Positions 7,646 to 14,773 of a stretch of 39,527 nucleotides of DNA are shown piece by piece. Under the pieces are notes generated by a model. That model had not been told where the DNA came from. It worked only from the letters and a program-made list of their open reading frames with translations, and searched no databases. Each line of letters begins with the position of its first letter. Positions within the stretch are counted from its first letter, which is position 1. Both the position numbers and the translations under genes were made by a program. Origin of the DNA: Nitratireductor indicus C115 (GTDB lineage: Bacteria; Pseudomonadota; Alphaproteobacteria; Rhizobiales; Rhizobiaceae). The stretch is taken from assembly GCF_000300515.1 (NCBI RefSeq), contig NZ_AMSI01000021.1:1-39527 (forward strand), given 5' to 3'.

Positions 7646-8276
7646 TATCGAACTCCTGGGTCGAGGAGGTCGTCAGGCGTTCGTCCGTCTCGTCGGATCC
7701 CTTCGAAAGATTCCGTGCTGCTTCGATCTCCTGCGGTGACAGGTTCTTCTGTCGAAAGAAGGTATAGGACAGCGTCACTTCACGGAAATTCCGGGCATCC
7801 TTATCCTTCAGCATTTGCTCGTCGAGATACAGAACCAGGGGCATCCGGGCACTCTGGCCCGGCCCCAATTTCTCTTCCGTGAAACAGAAGCACTCGATTT
7901 TGAAGAAGAAAGGGGCCGTCTGATACGGCGTGACGTTGAATGTGGCCCGTGCGACGACGGTTTCATCAGAAACATTTTTTGCGTAGTAATAGACCTTGGT
8001 GGGTACGCCGAATTTTGTCTCTATGCTTCGTTGCTCAGGGCGAAACTCCCAGGGAAGGTCTGGCGCGACATTTGCATCGAAAAGCACTTTAACCGTCTCG
8101 TTGCTCGTCGCGGTCGGCATCGATCCGTCGACCGATCGTTGGACCGTCCCGCCATAACCTGTCAGGTCGCAAAACATTCGATAGAGGGTAGGTGAATATG
8201 CGACGAGACCTGTCATGGCGACCAATATCCCGGCGCTGGCCATCACGGGCCAGCGTTTGCGCGAGCGATGTTCCAT
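7626..8276 (-). CDS. ctaG: Cox11/CtaG cytochrome c oxidase copper-insertion protein
   Basis: 216 residues with one N-terminal membrane helix (ASAGILVAMTGLVAYSPTLYRMFCDLTGYGG) and a periplasmic domain carrying the CuB-delivery motif CFC (FFFKIECFCFTEEKLGPGQ). Family blocks FRPEQRS, YYYAKNVSD and TPYQTAPFFFKIECFCF are present. It inserts copper into the CuB centre of aa3-type oxidase. No oxidase subunit genes are in view, so this may be an accessory copy. A perfect AGGAGG ribosome binding site lies 9 bases upstream and can pair with a CCTCCTC element further upstream. The last 20 bases overlap the PCuAC-like gene. Confidence 0.93.
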   Translation of the reverse strand: MEHRSRKRWPVMASAGILVAMTGLVAYSPTLYRMFCDLTGYGGTVQRSVDGSMPTATSNETVKVLFDANVAPDLPWEFRPEQRSIETKFGVPTKVYYYAKNVSDETVVARATFNVTPYQTAPFFFKIECFCFTEEKLGPGQSARMPLVLYLDEQMLKDKDARNFREVTLSYTFFRQKNLSPQEIEAARNLSKGSDETDERLTTSSTQEFDNDAPRR

Positions 8277-8285
8277 GGGTCACGA

Positions 8286-8313
8286 CCTCCTCTGATCCTC
8301 TTGGCCGAGGAGG
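8286..8313 (-). promoter_or_regulatory. Hairpin able to sequester the cox11 ribosome binding site
   Basis: A perfect 7-bp inverted repeat (CCTCCTC at 8286-8292 and GAGGAGG at 8307-8313, loop 14 bases) lies just before the cox11 start. In the leftward RNA the GAGGAGG that pairs is exactly the Shine-Dalgarno, so folding would hide it. This may tune translation; regulation is inferred only. Confidence 0.4.
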
Positions 8314-8495
8314 TTGTTTTATGATCAACGATCTGACAACGTGACATCAAGGCGCGGGGGCTCGATGCGCTGCCTCCTATCATTTGGTATCGGCAAGCGT
8401 CAAAGCACCGCACCGGGTAAAGCTCGTCTGCCTGTTGAATAACGTTCTGGCGTGGAGGAAACTCACTTCGGTTACAAAGAGAAGCAGACATAGCC

Positions 8496-8699
8496 ATGCC
8501 GGAAGCACTGGAATGCCTTCCCTCCCACGAGTCGCTGCTCCTTGCGCGCAAAAGACGGCGTATGAACTGGGTGCTGTGCGTGCTTCTGGTAACGTTCGTC
8601 GTTGCCGTGTACTGGATAAGTTTCAGTCACGTTCGGACTGAGACGAACGAAACTCAATCGTCCTCCGAACTGGGTAACGGTCCAATCACTCACGCTTGA
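8496..8699 (+). CDS. Small single-pass membrane protein
   Basis: 67 residues, not recognised. One clear membrane helix (MNWVLCVLLVTFVVAVYWISF, about residues 23-43) follows a basic RKRRR segment, predicting an N-in orientation, and a short polar tail. It reads away from cox11 on the opposite strand. Small membrane proteins of this size occur near cytochrome oxidase assembly genes in rhizobia, but I see no sequence signature that makes this one of them. The start has only a weak ribosome binding site (AGAGAAG, distant). Confidence 0.45.
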   Translation: MPEALECLPSHESLLLARKRRRMNWVLCVLLVTFVVAVYWISFSHVRTETNETQSSSELGNGPITHA

Positions 8700-8764
8700 G
8701 TGGCCGATCGCCGTTATCGGTGAGAAGGTGGACCGTCTTGACGTCCAATTCGGTCCATTTCTCG

Positions 8765-9022
8765 ATGATTTTTCGCTTGGCCTGCTTTACGTTAATCGTA
8801 CCGATCGCCTACTTGGTACTGTCTTCGGTGTTCCGACTGGTGTGCGTCGGGCTCGGTCATAACAATCTTGAGATGCTATACGGCGGCACTGCGGTCTATC
8901 TGTTTACGCTGGCGGCCGCCGCGGAAGGCGCGTACTTCCTGCCTGAGGACATAAGAAGCTCGTCCTCATTCACCAGGCTGACCCAGCGATTCAGGTCTTC
9001 TCCAGACTGGCGCTTAAGATAG
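8765..9022 (+). CDS. Possible small membrane protein overlapping an antisense gene
   Basis: Starting near the ATG at 8765 the frame encodes two likely membrane helices (MIFRLACFTLIVPIAYLVLSSVFRLV and LYGGTAVYLFTLAAAAEGAYF) followed by a polar tail. The last 127 bases overlap the end of the convergent cysteine-peptidase gene, so the tail is probably not authentic or the gene is a remnant whose 3' end was lost. Not recognised; reported with low confidence because the hydrophobic segments are coherent. Confidence 0.25.
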   Translation: MIFRLACFTLIVPIAYLVLSSVFRLVCVGLGHNNLEMLYGGTAVYLFTLAAAAEGAYFLPEDIRSSSSFTRLTQRFRSSPDWRLR

Positions 9023-9552
9023 TAGATTTCCGTGTCCTTCCACAGCAGGACCTTCTGCTCCAGATTGTCCAGGATGAAGTCCCCGAGATTCGTGACCACT
9101 GTCAGGACCGCGTGTCCTCCGCCCTTTGCGTCGCGGGCAACCGTCATCAGCAGAGCACCCAAAGGGTAGCCGAGTTCGTTCAGGCGCTTGCGTTTCTCAA
9201 GAGCGTAGTCCTCGCAATCTCCCACGGTGGTCGGGTATTCCCATCGCTCTTCTACGCCGAAGATCTCCATGTCGGTAAGCGGAGCGACCGCAGCGTTCAC
9301 ATCCGCGTTGATCGAGACGATCTCCCGCCATCTCGGCTTCGTAAGCTTGATCATCGAGCCTTCCGGTGACCGGGCACACTCGCTCCGGTAGCGCCTGCAG
9401 TACTCGTAGTATCCGACCGGCATAGTGGTCGTCCCGAATGTAAGCATATTGCTGGCTCGGATGGGCTGTGTGGGGTTGAAGTGAAAGGCATTGGCTGACG
9501 CCATGACGCATGACATTCCGAGCGCCAGGGCGCAAACAACAAAGCGTATCAT
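8896..9552 (-). CDS. BTLCP-type transglutaminase-like cysteine peptidase
   Basis: 218 residues with a signal peptide (MIRFVVCALALGMSCVMASANA). It belongs to the bacterial transglutaminase-like cysteine proteinase family: catalytic Cys in VGDCEDYALEKRKRL, His in GGGHAVLTVVT, and Asp in FILDNLEQKV. These proteins are common in rhizobia; LapG, a relative, cleaves a surface adhesin, but others have no known substrate. The ribosome binding site GGGGAGA precedes the ATG. No adhesin or secretion gene is seen nearby, so its target is unknown. Confidence 0.9.
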   Translation of the reverse strand: MIRFVVCALALGMSCVMASANAFHFNPTQPIRASNMLTFGTTTMPVGYYEYCRRYRSECARSPEGSMIKLTKPRWREIVSINADVNAAVAPLTDMEIFGVEERWEYPTTVGDCEDYALEKRKRLNELGYPLGALLMTVARDAKGGGHAVLTVVTNLGDFILDNLEQKVLLWKDTEIYYLKRQSGEDLNRWVSLVNEDELLMSSGRKYAPSAAAASVNR

Positions 9553-9699
9553 TGAACCGTCTCCCCGTAGTGTTGGGAAGCAGATACAGGATAAGCCTCA
9601 AAACGATGGAAAATCAGTTGGTTAAATTAAGGGAGAACTATCTGAAAATTTTATGCGGTGCTTCAATATTTGATTCACCGATGGTGACCGCATACGCGG

Positions 9700-10212
9700 T
9701 CAGTCAACGGCGACGTCTCCCTGGCCGTGATGATGTACCGTCAACTGATCGCGTGATTGGACGACATTGGCGGTAACTTCCAGTTCCTGCCCGCCTTCGA
9801 AGACCAGCGTAAGGCGGCTGTCAGACAACCTGTCAGTTCGGGACAGGGGATCCTCCAGGAGCAAGCGAATGCCGCTAGGGCGCATCGTCAATTCGGCGTG
9901 ACCCGGCACAGGAACAATTCCTTCCACTGGCCCGGTGCTGGTCCGGCCCGAACTCATTTCGGTTCGCAAGATGGAAATCTTGCCGAATGCATCGCTTCGG
10001 ATCGCCTCCAGGCTGATCTGCTGATTGGTGCCATTCCAGATTGTGAGATAGCCTTCAACGCCGTCGTCCTCGTTCTCTGTCACCAGGATCTCCGCGTGCT
10101 CGACCGTCAAAATCGGCGGCGGCTTGCCATGATCTTGTACGCCGTTGGATGCCTCCACCTGCGTGGCCAAGACGAAGATTGCCAGCCCCGCTGTCAAAAG
10201 TTCTCTATTCAC
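9700..10212 (-). CDS. PCuAC-like secreted protein lacking copper ligands
   Basis: About 170 residues from a GTG at 10212 that has GAGAGAGGA nine bases upstream; a longer TTG start at 10290 has no such signal. A signal peptide (ELLTAGLAIFVLATQVEAS) is followed by a PCu(A)C-like beta domain (VEHAEILVTENEDDGVEGYLTIWNG; VPGHAELTMRPSGIRLLLEDP). The block that normally reads PGGxHxM is PSGIRLL, and the upstream His and Met ligands are absent. A C-terminal HHHGQGD could offer metal contacts. It is divergent from the MerR-type regulator gene, an arrangement typical of a regulated target, with a small palindrome (GCCCAATCTGGGC at 10251-10263) between them. Not assignable to a known function. Confidence 0.7.
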   Translation of the reverse strand: MNRELLTAGLAIFVLATQVEASNGVQDHGKPPPILTVEHAEILVTENEDDGVEGYLTIWNGTNQQISLEAIRSDAFGKISILRTEMSSGRTSTGPVEGIVPVPGHAELTMRPSGIRLLLEDPLSRTDRLSDSRLTLVFEGGQELEVTANVVQSRDQLTVHHHGQGDVAVD

Positions 10213-10358
10213 AAGCAAATGTCCTCTCTCCAGTGCCTGCCCTTGGTTGAGCCCAATCTGGGCAAACCTATGATCAATGCTGCCAGACAATGCGGCAATT
10301 GAACGCGTTTGCAGGGAGAAATCCTAAGTCATAATAGCTATAGATACTGGAGGAACAG

Positions 10359-10781
10359 ATGCTGACGATTGGAGAACTGTCGCGGGCAACCGGCGTCAAA
10401 ATTCCTACGATACGGTACTATGAGCAGATGGGATTGATGGCTGTTGCCGAACGTTCCGGGGGCAACCAGCGGCGATATGAATCACATGATCGAGAGCGCC
10501 TGTCGTTTATCAAGCATGCTCGGGATTTGGGGTTCACAATCGAGGCCATCAGGGAACTCCTGGAACTGAGCGCTCATCCCGACCGTCCTTGCGTGGATGC
10601 CGATGAAATCGCCGTTCGGCAGCTTCAGGCCGTTCGCAACAAGATCGCCAAGCTCCGTCTTCTCGAGAAGGAGCTTGATCGCATGACGTCACGAAACCAC
10701 GACGATCAGGTTAAACACTGCTACGTGCTGCAGTCTCTCGCCAACCACGACATGTGCGTGAGCGAACACCAGCGACCTTAG
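10359..10781 (+). CDS. MerR-family metal-type transcriptional regulator
   Basis: 140 residues. The N-terminal winged helix is typical (MLTIGELSRATGVKIPTIRYYEQMGL, then RRYESHDRERLSFIKHARDLGF). The dimerisation helix begins with the Cys position used by metal sensors (PCVDADEIA), and two further Cys lie in KHCYVLQ and HDMC near the C-terminus. This pattern suggests a thiol metal sensor but not a clear CueR or ZntR signature, so the inducer is open. GGAGGA precedes the ATG. It is divergent from the PCuAC-like gene and upstream of mntH. The upstream region contains the palindrome ATAGCTAT, possibly part of its own operator. Confidence 0.88.
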   Translation: MLTIGELSRATGVKIPTIRYYEQMGLMAVAERSGGNQRRYESHDRERLSFIKHARDLGFTIEAIRELLELSAHPDRPCVDADEIAVRQLQAVRNKIAKLRLLEKELDRMTSRNHDDQVKHCYVLQSLANHDMCVSEHQRP

Positions 10782-10885
10782 CGAGGAGCCAAGCGTCGGC
10801 TTCTCGCACGATCCCCGAAAGATTTCTGAATTGCGGCGCGACGTCAGCCAGCACGTCTTGCCAAATGCAATTTCATTGCTTTAAA

Positions 10886-10900
10886 TGCAAATAGGTTGCA
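10886..10900 (+). promoter_or_regulatory. Mur-box-like palindrome upstream of mntH
   Basis: The sequence TGCAAATAGGTTGCA is a 5-bp inverted repeat (TGCAA/TTGCA) with a 5-base spacer, 22 bases before the mntH start. It resembles the sites bound by Mur, the manganese-responsive Fur-family regulator of rhizobia and Brucella. Additional TGCAA half-sites occur at 10866-10870 and GCAAAT at 10904-10909, so several units may cluster here. Confidence 0.6.
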
Positions 10901-10922
10901 ACTGCAAATCCGAGGGATCGAG

Positions 10923-12269
10923 ATGACCGAGCCGACGTCGGACGTCGCCAACGGCTGGAGGGGCAGGTCGCGTGCCCCTTCAATGTCCGATGTGCACCGG
11001 TCAGTGCCCGTGCAGGGCATGCACTCGTCCTGGCGCCGGGCCGCCGCCTTCATCGGCCCGGGCTATCTTGTTGCCGTCGGCTACATGGATCCCGGCAACT
11101 GGGCGACGTCGATCGCAGGCGGATCGCGCTTCGGATACACCCTGCTCGTGGTGGCCCTGATCTCAAACATCATGGCGATCATCCTCCAATCCCTTTGCGC
11201 GCGACTCGCCATCGCGTCCGGCAGGGACCTGGCGCAGGCTTGCAAGGATGCGTATCCAAAGTCCGTGTCGCGTACCCTGTGGGGGCTCGCGGAGGTCGCG
11301 ATCATCGCGACCGACATCGCCGAGGTCATCGGTACGGCCATCGGCTTGAACCTGCTCTTTGGCATCCCGCTGGAAATTGGCGTCGTGATCACCGCGCTTG
11401 ACGTCTTCCTCATTCTCTATCTGCAAAGGCTTGGCTTCCGCTGGGTCGAAGCACTGGTGATCGCGCTGCTTGCCGTAATTGCCGTCTGCTTCGTGCTTCA
11501 GATTGCCCTGGCGGATCCGAACTGGGGCGACGTCATCCGCGGGTTCGCCCCGACCACCGAGATCGTCACCAATCCCGAAATGCTCTACCTCGCCCTTGGC
11601 ATCCTCGGCGCGACGGTGATGCCGCATAACCTCTATCTCCACTCCGGGATCGTGCAGACGAGGAATTATGGCGACAGCCTGCCGGAAAAGCGCGAAGCGC
11701 TGAAGTTCGCCACGATCGACTCAACGGTCGCACTGATGTTCGCGCTCTGCGTGAATGCGTCGATCCTCATCCTTGCCGCCGCCACGTTCAACACGACCGG
11801 GAGGACGGAAATCGCCGAATTGGGCGAGGCCCACAGCTTGCTGGCACCGATGCTCGGCGCGGCCATCGCGCCGACCTTGTTCGGAATCGCGCTCCTGTGC
11901 TGTGGCATAAACTCGACGGTGACGGCGACCCTTGCAGGACAGATCGTTATGGAAGGGTTCCTGGATATCAAGCTGCCCCCCTGGCTTCGCCGGCTCATCA
12001 CGCGGGCGATCGCCATCATTCCAGCCGCGGCGATCACCATCTGGTACGGAGAGAGCGGCACCGCCCAGCTCCTGATTTTGACCCAGGTGATCCTCAGCCT
12101 TCAGCTGTCTTTCGCGGTGTTTCCCCTGGTGATGTTCACGGCCGACCGGAAAAAGATGGGTGAACTGGTGGCGCCCCGTGCGCTGGTCGCCATCGCCTTC
12201 TTTATCGCCTTTGCCATCGCTGCCCTGAACGTCAAGCTGCTCTTCGACTTTCTTGCGTCCGCAGCTTGA
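10923..12269 (+). CDS. mntH: Nramp-family Mn(II)/divalent metal transporter
   Basis: 448 residues with about 11 membrane helices. The two signature metal-binding segments are present: DPGN in helix 1 ([20 protein letters not shown]) and MPHN in helix 6 ([18 protein letters not shown]), whose Asp, Asn and Met contact Mn2+. It imports manganese with protons. The ATG at 10923 has GAGGGAT upstream; an in-frame TTG at 10896 lies inside the operator-like palindrome and is rejected. Regulation by Mur is inferred from that palindrome. It converges on a leftward gene 12 bases beyond its stop. Confidence 0.95.
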   Translation: MTEPTSDVANGWRGRSRAPSMSDVHRSVPVQGMHSSWRRAAAFIGPGYLVAVGYMDPGNWATSIAGGSRFGYTLLVVALISNIMAIILQSLCARLAIASGRDLAQACKDAYPKSVSRTLWGLAEVAIIATDIAEVIGTAIGLNLLFGIPLEIGVVITALDVFLILYLQRLGFRWVEALVIALLAVIAVCFVLQIALADPNWGDVIRGFAPTTEIVTNPEMLYLALGILGATVMPHNLYLHSGIVQTRNYGDSLPEKREALKFATIDSTVALMFALCVNASILILAAATFNTTGRTEIAELGEAHSLLAPMLGAAIAPTLFGIALLCCGINSTVTATLAGQIVMEGFLDIKLPPWLRRLITRAIAIIPAAAITIWYGESGTAQLLILTQVILSLQLSFAVFPLVMFTADRKKMGELVAPRALVAIAFFIAFAIAALNVKLLFDFLASAA

Positions 12270-12281
12270 TCCCCGGCGTCC

Positions 12282-12779
12282 TCACGCCTCCGTGTCGTCC
12301 TCGAACCGGCAGAAATAGGTCACCCTATCGGCGGCGCCATTGGATGAAGGAACGTTGCGCAGAACGACCTTGACGACCGAACTGCCCGCAGGCGCAATGA
12401 TATTCCCGGCAATCGTCTCCGTCGGATGGTCATCGGGGATGAGCTCGAAGACGGTCTCGTCCCCGCGGGTCTGGCCGAAACGGACCGACCCTGTATCGTA
12501 GTCGCCCTCCGCGGCATAGGTCGTCTCCATCCTCCTTTGATCCAGGAACAGATAGTATTCCATGTCCGAACCGAACGGCACTCGGCCCCAAAGCAATGCG
12601 TCGGCCTTCTCACGGGACGGCCTGATGCGGCGCACGAGCGCATCACAGTCCGCGGAGGAAGGTACTGCTCCTTGGTCTGGGAACCACAGGAACACGCCCG
12701 TCGGCGGTTCTGCCAAAGCCGGTAGAATGCCGGCAAGCGATGCCGCAAGCAAAACGCCGATTGTCTGCCTTAGCCGCAT
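12282..12779 (-). CDS. Secreted hypothetical protein
   Basis: 165 residues, not recognised. A clear signal peptide (MRLRQTIGVLLAASLAGILPALA) is followed by a soluble domain with two cysteines, in SADCDALV near the start and VTYFCRFED near the end, which probably form one disulfide. GGAAGG stands before the ATG. It is separated by 70 bases from the upstream endonuclease-family gene on the same strand and may be co-transcribed with it. No function can be assigned. Confidence 0.65.
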   Translation of the reverse strand: MRLRQTIGVLLAASLAGILPALAEPPTGVFLWFPDQGAVPSSADCDALVRRIRPSREKADALLWGRVPFGSDMEYYLFLDQRRMETTYAAEGDYDTGSVRFGQTRGDETVFELIPDDHPTETIAGNIIAPAGSSVVKVVLRNVPSSNGAADRVTYFCRFEDDTEA

Positions 12780-12849
12780 GCCCGCCTTCCGATCCGCGCG
12801 TCTTGATGCATCCGTTCACCGTGCCTGAAGTTGGGATCGATGGCCTGAC

Positions 12850-13830
12850 CTACGGAAGTGTGAGCCTCGCAATGACTGGAAGGTGATTTGACCCGAATTT
12901 TGGCCCCATCGCCAAGCTGTCCAATCCCACCGCTGGCGACAGCACGATGCGATCAATTGGTGTCCCGAGCTGCGTCCACGATCCGAACCTTATGCTGAAT
13001 CGGGTCGGCAGGGGCCACCATCGGGATTCAGTCGTCCTGTAACCCGTGGAGGACAACAGGTCTTTGAAGAAAGGAGACCACGAGGCGGTGTTCCAGTCAC
13101 CCGCGACGACAACGGGAGTGTCCTGCCGTTCCGACAGGAGCGCCTGCGCAAGATCACGCAGATAGGCCGACCGCTCGCGCCACATGCGTGGACTTCTCGG
13201 CGTCTGCGGATGAACCGCATAGACGATGAGGGCCCGGCCTCCCACAAGCAGTTCATATCGGACGGCAAACCTCCCGCCCGTGTCGGCGCTCTCGGGAGAC
13301 ACGGTTCTCGCGGTCAGGATCGGAAATCGGCTGAATAGCTTCATGTCCGTGTTGGCGTGCAGGTCGCGACTGCTCTCGAATGGCCAGATGCCGCTGGCTG
13401 CCAACGCATCCTGCCATCGCGGCGTCATCTCCTGGAGCACCAGGATGTCGGCGGTCGCGATTGATGGAAGTGAGAGAAAGTCCGCCGGATCGGGGTTGTC
13501 GACATAGACATTAGCGGTCACCACCGTAAGTGGTGCGCCGATCTGCGAAGAAGCAGGCAGTGGTAGGAAAAAGAACGGGAACACACCGCTTAGCAGCGCT
13601 AGTGTCCCGAAAAGTGCCACGATGACGTGGCGGAAGGTCAAACTAAGAACAAACAGGCATGTCGCGAGGAGCAAAAGATGCGGGCGAAGGAAGTTTGCGA
13701 GGTCAGCAATCCACATGTTTGTCGCGAGAGCCATCGATCCCAACGATGCTGCGGAAAACCCTGCGCACAGGACTGCCATTGCGACGATGCCGGCTCTATG
13801 AAGCTTACTTTTTGAAAGCGTAACGAGCAT
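12850..13830 (-). CDS. Membrane-anchored endonuclease/exonuclease/phosphatase-family protein
   Basis: 326 residues. About 100 N-terminal residues form three membrane helices (IVAMAVLCAGFSAASLGSMA, LLLATCLFVLSLTF, VIVALFGTLALLSGVFPFFFLP). The rest is an EEP (DNase I-like) domain with its metal and catalytic residues: TANVYVDNPD, LVLQEM (Glu), GDWNTASWSP (Asp, Asn) and the terminal GSNHLPV His. The catalytic domain should face the periplasm. Similar proteins are widespread in Proteobacteria, and the substrate (DNA, lipid or phosphoester) is not known. It is divergent from the two-component system. Confidence 0.88.
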   Translation of the reverse strand: MLVTLSKSKLHRAGIVAMAVLCAGFSAASLGSMALATNMWIADLANFLRPHLLLLATCLFVLSLTFRHVIVALFGTLALLSGVFPFFFLPLPASSQIGAPLTVVTANVYVDNPDPADFLSLPSIATADILVLQEMTPRWQDALAASGIWPFESSRDLHANTDMKLFSRFPILTARTVSPESADTGGRFAVRYELLVGGRALIVYAVHPQTPRSPRMWRERSAYLRDLAQALLSERQDTPVVVAGDWNTASWSPFFKDLLSSTGYRTTESRWWPLPTRFSIRFGSWTQLGTPIDRIVLSPAVGLDSLAMGPKFGSNHLPVIARLTLP

Positions 13831-14044
13831 TCTGCAGTCGCAAGACGGTCGGGATGATGAAGGAATAGTCCCTCCTCCTCGCTCTTACCAGTGAGTCAAA
13901 CTAACGCGGCGACCGACGTCAGAGGCCTCTTGAATCTCTAGCAGCATGAGATTGTACGCTATGCTGGAGCGAGACTTATCGATCGGCCGAGACAGGAAGC
14001 CCGCAAACGTCGCTCACCCTGTGCTAGCGATCGGGGAGTGACCT

Positions 14045-14773
14045 GTGTCAGTGGATGTTTTGAACGGTCATATCCTGGTGGTTGATGACCATCAGGATAT
14101 TCGAGACCTGGTCGCCGGGCTGCTCGCCAAAGAAGGATATCGCGTCAGCGCTGCAGCGGATGGACGACAAATGCGGCGGCAGCTCATCGAAAGCAGCGTC
14201 GACCTTGTCGTTCTCGATCTCATGTTGCCAGGAGAGGACGGGCTCACCCTTTGTCGCGATCTCAGAGCCACGACCAACATTCCAGTTGTCATGCTCACCG
14301 CGAAAGGCGACGAATTTGATCGTGTCCTCGGTCTCGAGATGGGCGCTGACGACTATCTGACAAAGCCTTTCGGCGGCAGGGAACTCGTGGCCCGAATCCG
14401 CGCGGTCCTCAGAAGGACGCGATCCGTTCCCGCAGGAACGCGAAGCAAAACTGCGTGCGTGTGGCGGTTCGACCGCTGGACATTCGACACGGCGACACGC
14501 TCTCTGAAGTCGATAGATAATGCATTGCTTTCCTTGAGCACTGCCGAATTTAACCTGATGAAAGTATTCGTTGAGCGGCCGCAGATCGTGCTCACGCGGG
14601 ATCAACTCCTCGATTTGACCCGGGGCCGTGAGTCCGAATTCATTGATCGCAGCATCGACACCCGGATCAGCAGGTTGCGGCGGAAGATCGAGGAGGATCC
14701 CCAAAACCCACAAATCCTCAAGACCGTGTGGGGCGACGGCTATGTATTTGCAGCCGACGTGTCGCGTGGATGA
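14045..14773 (+). CDS. OmpR-family response regulator
   Basis: 242 residues. The receiver domain has the acidic pocket (VVDDHQD), phospho-acceptor Asp58 (VVLDLMLPGEDG), the switch Thr (MLTAKG) and Lys (YLTKPFG). A C-terminal winged helix follows (STAEFNLMKVFVERPQIVLTRDQLL ... DRSIDTRISRLRRKIEEDP). The start is GTG with GGGGAG upstream. Its stop overlaps the kinase start (ATGA), so the pair is one unit. Upstream lies an inverted repeat, CAGCAT at 13942-13947 and ATGCTG at 13961-13966, which could be a self-regulatory site. The stimulus and targets are unknown; neighbouring envelope and metal genes are candidates. Confidence 0.95.
   Translation: MSVDVLNGHILVVDDHQDIRDLVAGLLAKEGYRVSAAADGRQMRRQLIESSVDLVVLDLMLPGEDGLTLCRDLRATTNIPVVMLTAKGDEFDRVLGLEMGADDYLTKPFGGRELVARIRAVLRRTRSVPAGTRSKTACVWRFDRWTFDTATRSLKSIDNALLSLSTAEFNLMKVFVERPQIVLTRDQLLDLTRGRESEFIDRSIDTRISRLRRKIEEDPQNPQILKTVWGDGYVFAADVSRG

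Noticed and set aside
10782-10922. Manganese riboswitch (yybP-ykoY type) before mntH
   Set aside because: The leader is too short and lacks the expected paired elements; the Mur-like palindrome explains the region better.
13921-13930. Perfect palindrome AGAGGCCTCT upstream of the two-component genes
   Set aside because: It is only 10 bp with no spacer and not repeated elsewhere; chance is a sufficient explanation.
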